64,000 bases of DNA from Ifrita kowaldi (taxonomy: Eukaryota > Chordata > Aves > Passeriformes > Cinclosomatidae), in NCBI GenBank assembly GCA_013398055.1, contig VZRS01012571.1, positions 86,101 through 150,100 of the forward strand, written 5' to 3'. Below the pieces are notes generated by a model. It did no database searches and was not told the origin of the DNA. It worked only from the letters and a program-made list of their open reading frames with translations. Every line of letters begins with the position of its first letter. Position 1 is the first letter of the stretch. Shown piece after piece: positions 28,601-40,600 of this stretch. The position numbers and the translations under genes were made by a program.

Positions 28601-31600
28601 AATAGTTTTGGTACTGTAGTTGTTATGGGATCTGTGAAACTCACACTGGGAGCTGAAAGCATAAGGAGTAGTCACTTATCTTGTGCCCAATCAGCAATGT
28701 CTGTAAATCAGTTTTTTAAAACAGAGCTGGCTATTTGATAGTCAAGTCTAATAAACACTTGACCCATAACACTTAATCCAGTCTCTCCGAGGCATCAGAG
28801 AAAATACTTATGCAGGACAGAACACAATACCCATTTTTGACATTTAGATTTGGGAAGTTTTACAGATTTAGATTTTGTAAGGAAAAAGTTGGAACTCAGT
28901 TACAATGATGTTTGCAACACTATATATCTGAGTATCCAATACACAGCTCTAGTACTCTTTAAAAACTTCATACAATCTTTGATATTTGAGGCAATACTGA
29001 GCAAACCCCATTTTCAGAGTAATAAACAAATACTTAATAAGGGGAAAAATAAATTTTCATATTATGTGTTTGAAACAGTTTTAAAGGTAATAATGAACAT
29101 ACCATTAAACGCTAAACTCTACTGATTCTCCTTAAGACCTACAGACTCTCAATACAACAACTTAAGAAAATCTTTTGAAAATTACCTGTATTGTACCAAG
29201 GAATTTCCGTTGCTTGACCAATTTTGGGCCTCGGTGAAATGTGGTATGTTTCATTGGGAACTGAAAATGGAGATATTACTTCTTATCAAATGCAAATGAT
29301 TTTATTTTAAACATAAGACATCACAGGTGGAAAGGAAATTCAAACTGTCTGTGCAGATCATAAACAAAAGAGTCAGTGCTAGAAATCTGGCTGAAAATCA
29401 TGCTTTTATACAGGTAAAAGACGTTTTGAGTCTGGGAAGATATACATCATTAGTAAGTCAGACAAAATCAGAAAAGATGATCAGGCAATGTCTTTTCACA
29501 TGACTCCTCAGCCTTGCATACGTAATACTTATTTTTATGAAGAATCACATGAAGAAGAAAAATGGCTGGAAAATTAAAACCAGCAGTACATGCACTGGAC
29601 TGTAACTAACAAATGAACATGACAAAGATATATTAAGGTATTTCTGTTGATTAAAGGGTAGCTTTAGCCATATAGCAAAAGCAGAGAAAGTAAAGATGTA
29701 TGAAAAATAAACTGACATAATATTCTCATTACCCAAAGTTATTTTGGACCCATCAACAACATGAACTGTTACAAGGTTAATTGATCCCAGGTGTGTTGCC
29801 CTTGGAGCTAAAAAAAATAAAGCATTGTTCTATGAGAAGGGAAATTAAAGAAGTTGGATTTCATGAAGGATCTGTCTCCATTGTTTCCTAAAAATCTATC
29901 TGCACATCTGCTAGGACAATTTTAACAGACATGAGACAGACACGTTCTGACTGGTCTGGATGTATTTTCATGCTGACAACCAGACAGTGCAACTATTCTG
30001 CTGGGCCCCCACTAACTTCAGAACACTTGCCCTAAACCTGGAGTTCTGACAGTCTTTGGTCTTTCCCAGACTTGTTGTTTTAACTTACACTTCCCTAAAA
30101 AGTTTCTAGAAGTTTTTAGTAATGTATTTATTTTTTGGACCTCACTCAAATTTGAATGAATCAATTGAAAGTTATCTTAGTTACTGGATGAAAAGGACAG
30201 ACTGGCAGGTAGAGGCACACCCTACATGTCTCTTTGTCTTTCAGAAATAAGGTTAAAATATGGAAGCTAGAAAATAACCTACTTACTGGCATAAGGAGCA
30301 GTGGCTAAAAAGTGCCATTTATACTCAACAGTAAACGTTTGTTTACAGTTTTTCCTAACAGTAGCTTATTTTGCATATACACCATTATAATGATTTAGAC
30401 TTTAAAAGGCAGAAAATAAACCTCTAAATTCTGTTTTCTAAAATTCTTTCCCTAAAACTAAATTTGTAGTGGTACCAAAAGATGGCACTTGTTAACTATG
30501 ACATGATTGGAAATAGCTCTTACTCAACTGAGACTTAGAATCTAACTTGGCTGCTGAACAGCCTTTCAGAATAAGGCATTTAGAAAAGAAATCTTTTTCC
30601 TGGACTGTTCAGTTTGATGTGCATAGTAATATATATGTTCATACGGTATATATATAGATAGAATATAGTTCTTGAATGAATAGGGTTTCTGCTTAAAATC
30701 TTTTTGGCTATATAAAATGGACAAGGAAAAAGAAGGGGGGGGAAAACTACTAAACTATTCATTCAGCTATTCACCTAAGACTAAAATTTAGTCAGTTCAG
30801 AGGTTAGATCAGAGAGTAAGAAAGACCAGGAGCTGCTCTTATAGCCATGTAGTCCCTCCTCCCCTAATTATATTTTTCTCCTGTTACCTTCCTACTCAGC
30901 AATTTTTATTGAAATAGTTCACCCCATGGTAAAGCTGAGGTATCACCACTCTTCACTATAACTGAGCACCCCTGAATCTACTGTGGTTACTGCAAAAATC
31001 ACTGGTATTGAAGGTACTTCTACTCCTAGCATCTAAATATCTTGGACTGAGACTCAGTAAACTGAGATTCAAAAGTACTTGAGAAATTGAATCAAATGTA
31101 TCTAGGGTAATAAAATCCCCCAAAAGAAAAGAAGTTTGTGAACGTGACCACAAAAATATAGTTTTATTAAAATTAATTGAATTTCTCACATTTTTTGATG
31201 GCTACTAAACCCATCCATCTGCTTTCCATGGAAATTGATGCAATTCTTAGGCATTCACTTTGATATAATTTATGAACATACTCTCAGCTGAACAATGATG
31301 CAAATTTCTGTCTACTTATTATGCACGCCCCATGACCGCAGAACTCAGTGACAGCAGAAATGTAACTAAGGCGGTGCCACAATAACACTTCTAAAGTTAC
31401 AAACTGTAAATTACCAGGTTTAGTTTGTGGTACTTCTGGCCTGACAGATGTTTTGGATTTGGAAGGAATGAGCAGTGTTTCTTTTGGAGCTGAAAGAAAA
31501 GGAAAAAGATTATTATTGTATTCTTCAGGAGCCATGATTCAATGCCATATTTAGCCCACAGAAAATGCATGCCTCAAATGCCTGAAAAAAAGACAACAAC

Positions 31601-34600
31601 AATTCCATGGCTTTCTGGAACCTGAAACAAAATGACTATCCAAAACACAGAAAAGTCCCAGCAGTGTGCTGTAAGCTGAGTTAGTGGCTAAAACTCTTGC
31701 TCTAAAAGAAAAATTAGGCCACTGAGTTTGGTTGGAGACCTGAAAAATACAGACTTCTGACCAGACACAAGCTGTAGGCCATTTTTGCTTTACTTCAAAA
31801 AATAGAAATGAGAATCCTCTGTACTAAGATACATGCACGTGGCAGCAGAACGAAGGATAGTGAAATGGTGTTACATAAATACCACACTGGAGAATGTTGT
31901 CTGGAAATTTCTCCTTTGAAAAATTAGAAATACCTGCATCTTAATGTTAAGGAAACTTATTTACCCATTGTTGCCCTTGAATGACCAGTAGTAGTAGATT
32001 TTGTAATAATTGGTTGTGGAGTTGTCGGATGTATTGCTGTTAAGGAGAAAATGTGAAAAATTTTAGAATATTTGTCTGTAATAGAAACAAAGCAGCATTT
32101 GCTAAAACCTGGAAAATGCCCCAAACTAAGGAGTAGCAGAATATCTTGAAAATCAACTGCTGACAGATATAATTATCTTTCTATTAACTTCTATTATGCA
32201 TTCCTTTTATACTGAAAATGGGAAGCCACACAGCCCTCCGTAACTATTTTTAAAGCTACTTTCATTTCAGTGTAGCAATGTCTACTGCTAACTGTCCAAG
32301 CACATTGTAAAGAAGTTCTGTTGCATTTCAAGAAAAGATTAAAAAAACGTGCTCACAGAGGAGCACCCAAGATTACCAAGCAGTAATCACAGTCTGCCTA
32401 GCCACTGAAATTTGTCAATACCCACATTACTACATTTGACTCTTCGTTTGCTATGTGTAATAGAAAGAGGAAAAAAATTATATATATTATACATACCCTA
32501 CTATTGTTTGTAATGTAGTTTTGGCATATTTTGGATTGATTATTAAAAGCGCAATACATTTGTTTCAGCACAAAACTGGCTATGAATAATTCCATTAAGG
32601 AGCACAAAACCTGAAACTTGGGCAAAGAATGATTAAACACAAAATTAGAAGAATGACTCCATTACCAGGTTTGGTGTATGGGACTCTTGGTTTTTCAGTT
32701 GGTTTTCGTTTGGTATGAATGAACTGTTTTTCAGTTGGAGCTGGAATAAAAACAAACAGCACCCAGAACAATAATTGAAAAAACACACTGCTTCTCACAG
32801 CACACAAGGAACATAAGTATGATTTGATCTGGAATAAGGCAAATTATGTAAGAATAAAGCTGAAAATCATTCAGTTGGAATTCCTGCAAGGAAAAAACAA
32901 GTTAAATGGCCACTAACACAAGAAGACTTCTAAAAAACTATCTACAAATTTGTAGCTTTGCATCAAGAAGTGTTAGAATATAGCCATTAACATCATCATA
33001 TTGTAACAGGACAAAAATAGACAGTGGTCACCTATGTCTTCCTCATCTGCCACACATGAGTATCTGGGGACAGGATTTCCTTTTCAGTGGAACATTTGTA
33101 TCAAACTTGATTTATAAATTAAATTCTTTTGTTCTTATGTAGGAATGATTTAATATTGTTATCTTCATAGTATTCAGATAAAAAAAATCTTGTGAAGAAA
33201 AGTAGGAATCATTAACTGGAAAAGGTTATCTTGGCACTTTCTAGTCTGTTGTCTACACCAATGGGAGGGGCCCAAATTATTGGCCTTAGCCTGTGCATTC
33301 TTCATTCCCCTTACTCTGAAGAACCATTTTCTGCATGTGAATATTACTCAGGTAGCTCAGATGTTTACAACAAGGCACATACTTTATAAAGCTACATGAA
33401 CAGATACCGAATGAATACTAACCTAAGTATCATTGCATACAGGGAATATATATTAAATTAGAAACATGGCTAAAAGCAGTTTTAATTTCCTCTTCCTCAA
33501 AATGAAAAAAACATAATTTGAAGATTATAACATGACTATTAATATTTCATTAACCATTCTCAGAAAATCATGATCAAGATTTGTCTCTGAAACTGGGGAC
33601 AGAAAACTGATTGAACAAAGATTGCTCAAGCAATGCTCCTGCTCCCCAATACTGCTTGGATTCAGTCACCCTTACTTAGTCCACATCTGACAATTAAGTT
33701 AAGAAGATAGAACACTCAGCTAAGGTTTCATATATTTAAGCAGGCTTTCCCAACATGGATAACTAGAAGGAAGCAGAGAGGATGATTTGAAGAACTAGAG
33801 CTGGATTTAGATGGTCACATATCTGGTCTTGGAGACTTTATGCTGTTGTTGACGTATTAGAATTTTCTTCTGTAAAATTAAACCATGAGGAGTGAAGAAG
33901 AAGAGAATTTTGGGATGAAATTATCCACAATTCACATGAAGAACAGGGGATTAACTTGGTTAGAGCATGGTGCTAATAATGCAAGGGTTGTGATGGGCCC
34001 GTTTACGTCAGAGTTGGACTTGATGATCCTCATGGGTCCCTTCCAACTCAGAATACTCTGTGATTCTGTGAAGAATCACTATCTGCTCTTTAAATAAAGT
34101 CCCCTTTAACTGGAAATAGATAACATCTGGAGGAATTGCATCATCCCGACTGGAAAGGCTAGAAGATGAGAAAAAGAACCTTCGAAAGTTAACGAGTTCA
34201 TGCATTATTACCCTTATCAAGACCAAAGAGCAAGTAAGTATCTACAAGAAGAGCAAAATTTCATTATTAGCTTTTAATAAAATGTAATGGGGTCTCTCTA
34301 AGATGATATTCTCTAAAAAGAGTGGAAAATAGAACAATTATTTATGAAATAACACAGTTACCAAATGTTGCCTTTGTTCTTTCAGGAATACGAGGAATCA
34401 CAGTAGTATCTGGTTCATCAAAGGTTGGAAGAATCTCTGTTGGAAAAAATGTCAATAAATGATCTGAATAATGAAGGAACCTCCGTTTCTTCCCCTCCTT
34501 AAAAAACCTTTCAGCACTACACTGTATACAACAGGAAAGGGATGTTTTAAAACTGCAATGGGCATTTACTCTCAGAAATTTATGGTTAGGAAACAACAGT

Positions 34601-37600
34601 AACAACCCTACAGTGAAATCACTGATTATATTACACAGGTCAGTCAGATTTACAACTATACTCATTCACCTAATCAAAACGTAATTGAAGGGAATCCTCA
34701 GTCTAATCTGGGTGAAAATGTGTGTGTAAAGAAAAAGCAATGCAACAGCGTTGAGTGGTTTCTCTCGTAAGAGCTTCAAAAACATGGTGCAAACTACTGA
34801 AATGTGTTGCTCAGATACAAGCTGCAAACAACTTTTTATCCTTGATTAAAACATATTGGTGGATACTATTTCGTCTGTTAATATCTTCGTAAGATAAAAA
34901 AAAGTCTTGAACTACTGAGGTTTCCATCAGATTTAATTGCATCCCTGCAGAGGTTTCTCAACCTAGAAAAATACCCAGGGAACAGCAAAATGCACTGATG
35001 ACTATTGTCCCCACTGCCACCCTGAAAGAAATTGTTCAATTATCAACTGCAGCTTCACGAAAGACGAGATAATTTACCAGGCTTCCTGTATGGAGCATCC
35101 GGGATGGGAGTTGCTCTAGGTTGAAAAGGAATACGTTGTGGTTCTCTAAGAGCTGAAAGAAAAGATCTGTTTTAAGGGGTTATACTTTGATGAAATTAGA
35201 CGGGTTTATATCACAGGCACTGCGTGTCTCATGCTTGCAAAGAAAAACAATCCCTACATGGCAGCCTGAAAAACTGAGTGTCAGATACCTACGGGAATTC
35301 AAGAGAAAACAAAATCCTGAATGAAAACATGGGTGGAAAATTAATCAGGTATGCAAAATGCTTGCCTCCTACAAGTGTCAAAGGAATTACAAGATGTATG
35401 ACAGGGAAAGAAATTTTCTATGATGACAATAAACCAGCTAAGAATCTTTCAATACCTGCAACAGAGTAGAATTTACTTCAATTAATTGAAAAGAAAACAG
35501 ATCAAAACCACAAACAGATTATGTGAAAAACAGACTAACGATATATAAGCATTGGTCCAGGGAGCAGTGAAAAAATACCAATGACCAGCTAAGACCAAGG
35601 TAACAAGTTTACCTGTTGCTGTCTTTTGCTGTTCAACTGTAAATGTACTAGCTGCCACAACTTCATAAAAACAGCAAGATACACAGCGTTAGTGGTAAGT
35701 ATAAGTTAGAGGTAAAAATACTCCCTTTACTATGACTGGTTTGTTTTCAATCTTGAACACATTCTTTTTTTTTTCCTTTTTAAAAAAAAAGTATTTCTTT
35801 GTAAAATTAGTGACTATACACTCACTCAAAGTAATGTTCAATGGATTCTTTCAGAACTGTTAGAAGTTACAGAGGTTTGGCAGCTCATTAGTATGCAAAT
35901 CCCTATTAAGTTTATTTTTAAGGGTCAAATTCAATTACCAGGTCACACAAACCTGTGCGTGGTTTGAGTTACAGATACTTAGAGACATACACGAAGGCCC
36001 TCAAATAAGTTTTTCTCTAAGCACCTTTTGACAGACACAAAAGAGATGCAATTTCTTCCAACTTCTCATGTTTGTATGTTGTCCACCCTGCTGTACAGAT
36101 TATTCATCAGTGGTAGATGTCATGTGGCTGAAAAGCAGAGGCAACTACTAAAACTCAGACATTAAAAATAGAAATCAGCTCTATTTTCCTTTAAACATCT
36201 ATTTAATGATCATTAGAGAATGTATTTGTAATATGAAGAGATGTTAATCAACACTTGATTCACTGAGGAAGGACAACCCAAAAGAGCCCCTGATGTTGAA
36301 GCACAACAAAACAACAATGTACGTACCAGGTCTTGTGTGTGGTACATCTGGACTTGGCGATGCCCGAGGCTTGGAAGGGACTCGTCGACTTTCTTTTGGA
36401 CCTGTGGAAATGAGCAAAGTTTTGAATTTGTTATTGAGGATGATGATTGTCGGACCTGTGAAGATGTGCAAAGTTTTGAACACATTGTTGAGGATGATGA
36501 TTCAACATATGTGTTTTGATTTTTCTGACAGAAGATTCATTTTCTGCTAAGAAATTTTTTAGGGCTTATTTCCGTCATTTGAAAATAATCTCCTGTTAGT
36601 GCAATCAATACTGTCCCAGTGCAGAGACTAAAGACAAAGTGACTCTTACAGTGCTGTGTCAGGTTGAATCTCCACTCCAACAGCAATAACCCATAGAGCT
36701 TTCTGCAGAGTATACTGCTGTAGTTCTCACACTTCCTAGTTGTGCTTCTCAAGTGTTTCATATTCCAAAAACCTGCTGCCCATTTAAATCAATTCCGCAT
36801 TAAAAAACAATTGACAAAGCAGTCAAAGCAGAAGAAACATGGAAATTTACCACTGATTTTCAAATGGGCAGAGCTATTTCCACAGTTTTGGGAACAGGAA
36901 AGTACTGTAATTTTACACAATTAAACAAGCAACGAAGAAATACAAACATTTCTGTCACACTCTAAGGAAATAAAGTTGCAGATTTTCCTGTGTGCAAGAG
37001 CTCAAGATGAGTGCTAACCCACACATCTCCATCATTGTGTGTCATTGCCATGTATAAATATCCAGCTGATTATCTTGTTTCATGACAGCTGTATAGCAAA
37101 ATTCGATTATGACAGTGAGGCACAGCCTATTAAATAAGTTTGTCTGTATCTTCAGAGAACTCCCCAGTTTTGAAAATTTTCAAAGTGATGAAACTTTCAT
37201 GCAGGGCATGAAAATTGAAGGGCAAAATATTCATAAGCTTACTTGCTCTAGTTGGAGGAACCCGTGGACTGGGTGATGTTCTAGGTTTCAAAGGCCTGTG
37301 ATATGGATCTTTTGAAGCTGAAAGAAAGAAACTGGGTTAAGCATTATTAAAGTAATAAGTAGCTTCAAACACAAATATATTGCTCTGCAATGGGTGTTGT
37401 CCTGGAATGATTCACAATATCAAATTCAAGTGAGAAAAACACCTCAGTCCAATGAATCTGCCTCAAGCAATCATATGACCCAGGACCAATGAAGTGACTG
37501 TGTTCTGACAGTGAAATTGAGGTTCTAGTGGAACAGAATTATTTTTCAGTCCTCTATGAAGGACTGAATTTCATTTCATAAAACTGGAGGGAAAGGGCAG

Positions 37601-40600
37601 CAGAGAAAGAAAGCTTTCAAGATGTAACTCTGCCCACCCAAACCATATGACCACCTGAAATGGTGCCACCTCCACAGGGTGACTGAGAACATATAATTAG
37701 GGTCCTGTTCTGATCTGCTCTCTGCCTCTTACCATTAAATGTTGAAGGAAATTGTCCTATCTTATGTGTGTAACAACTTGAAAGGAACAAGGATTCTCCT
37801 CAATTGTTTCATAGAAAATAAGAGACAGAGAACCTTGACTATTAAATTATTAAGGAACATGCAAAGAAAGATGACAAATCTTTGCAGATCTGCTTTTAAT
37901 GATTTGTACTGAAGAAGAAAGACAATATGACCATTCAAACAAGAAAGCATCATTACCTATTTTTGACTTTGGTTTCTCAGTTCTAAACCTAATTGTTTCC
38001 AGAACTGCATTAGCGTAATAAAACAACAAAACCAAAGTATTACCAAGAGCAATCAAAATGTTACAATCACTGTCTCCACAATAATCATACCATCCCTGCT
38101 AGGGCTGATGACAGATAGTCACTCCTCCCTGAAACTCAACATAAGAGCGTTATATTCCTCAGAATTGCCTCCAGTTCAAGGTAACAGCTCTAACACAGAA
38201 CAGATCCCAAACATAAATTTGAAGTTTTTGTAAAAGCCACGAAGAGATGGTGGGTGTTTTTTTACTTTCAGCTTTGTACACTCTCCTGACTTATTTCAAG
38301 GGTTTTTTTCAAGCAACAGGTGCAGACTTACTGGGGAGAAACGGAACCTGAGTTGCTGTCTCTCTGCCCATCTCTTCACCAACACAACCTAATACTCCGT
38401 GTACCTTGGATACCCACACTGGGTCTGGCTGGGATGGAGTTTGTTTTCTTCATAGCAGCCCCTGTGGTACTCTGTTTTGGATTTGTGACCAGGGAAATGT
38501 TGATAAAATACCAATGTTTTAGTTATTGCTGAATACAGCTTGTTACAGCATCCAAGAGTTCTTTGTTTTTCACTCTGCCCCCAGGCAATGGGGCTGGGCT
38601 AGGGGTGGGCAGGATGCTAGGAGAGGACACAGCCAGGACAGCTGAACCACCCTGGCCAAAGGGATATTCCACCTCACATGTCATGCTTAGCAACAAAACT
38701 TTCCAAAGCACCCATTGCTCCTGGACTGGTACTGGTCTGCCTGTGGGAGGTGGCGTGTGGTTTCTTTGTATCGCCTGCTTTTTCCCCCCTCTTTTTTATC
38801 CTTCCTTATTAAACTGTCTTTATCTTGAACTATGATTTTTTTTCCCTCTTTTTTTTTTTTTCCTCACTTCTGCTCTTCTGATTCTCTTCCCCAGACCGTT
38901 GTGGGGTAGAATGAGCAAGAGGTTTGGGTGTGCTTAGTTTCTGGCTGGGGTCAACCCCCTACAGTACCTCACATCTTACAAATGTGAGTTGCATAGTTTA
39001 TTTTCTCCATCCTTAATTCTCCTAAGGTTGTATATGGGTGTAACAACCCATGTGGACACAATTATAGGAAGTATTACACATTCTTAACTCTCTGAACAAC
39101 ACCAGGGCTGTGGAAAAGTGAACCAACAAGTATCAATGAAAGCTTGTGCCTGGGAAAGAAGTAACAAGCACATAGTTTGAGAAATACAGAGCAGAATCCT
39201 TCCTCTTTACATTGACACCCCTTGTTTTCACCTTCACTTTGCCATAACACAAGCAAGCTGACACAGAAAAGATTTATTTTCACTGAGAATTGTACAGAAA
39301 ACATCCAATGTTGCAGTGACTTAAAATTTAATAAAGAACTGAAGATAGAGATTTTCAGCTTACCAGGTTGCTTATAAATTCTACATGTCACTGGATTTTG
39401 TCCCTCAAGGAATGCTCCAACATATATGCCCAAGGGATACACATAAATCTGAAGCTCCACTGATCACAGCAGAATCCATAAGACACACATGTCAGTATGA
39501 GAAGGTAAAGAAACAATGAACTTACCAGGTCTTGTTCGTGGAACCTCTGGGCTTGGTGATGTTCTAGGTTTGGAAGGAACATGCTGTGGCTCTCTAGGAA
39601 CTGAGGAAGAAAAAAAAAAAAAAAAAAAAGCAACGACTACAGCAACTATTAGAATTTTTTGAGAACTGATACTCACAGAAAGCATAATATTAAAAGAGAA
39701 TACATGCCTTTGGGACCCTTTGGAAACACAAAAAAGCTTGAGTAATGGAGAAATATGAATGCTTGGTACATAAACCCCAGTGCTGATGGAAAACCTCTGT
39801 AACAGGATAATATAAAACAAGGCCAGTATGGTTGTAGAGTATAAAAGGTGAAGCAGCACATGATAGAAACTGAGTATAGAGAGAAATAGTCAAAAGTAGA
39901 TTGTGGTGCTTCCATCCACTTTACAGAACACATTTGTGTGTGAAAAAACAGAAAAGGATGATTGTGAATTGTTAGTGTAAAACTGCCAAACCCCCCCTTA
40001 CAGGATGAACTTCAATAGTAAAAGATTATGGCAGTGGAATGCAATGAAAACGTGCTTGTGATGCTCAGTGAGAAAAAAGATAAATGTGATGGTCCCCAGG
40101 TGATTTACCCGGTAGGTAAAACTGTTACCTATTGTTGGTTTTAGTTGACCAGTTCTAAGTGTTATAGATTCCAGGACTGTATCAGAAACAAAACAGAAAG
40201 TTGAAAACTTACCATTAGCACCACTTTCTGAAATATATACTTTGTATACTGCCTCATACAGAAACAGTTGTATTAAAAGAAGTATTTGAGAAGGCAGTGT
40301 AATCTGCAATATAGTATGAGCATTGTTCTCCCATAGACTTCAATGAAATATCCAAATATTATCATCATGTTATTCAGAAAACGGCTTTTTAGGGACACAA
40401 ATCTCATCCACTGGTGGTGTGTTTCAAATGCAATTCATATACACAATTGGAATCAGACAGCACTTGCTTGTTTACTGGAGACTGTATTATTAAAAAGCAT
40501 AATACGGTGTATTGCATTGCATGATCATATAATTCAGCTCTAGACAGGAATGGATCTAAAATAAAACTGGGTGATTTAGAGCCATAAAAATGTGAAATTG

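Noticed and set aside
38523..38835. ORFs on both strands with a higher GC content
   Set aside because: Entirely inside the solo LTR; no viral protein motif.
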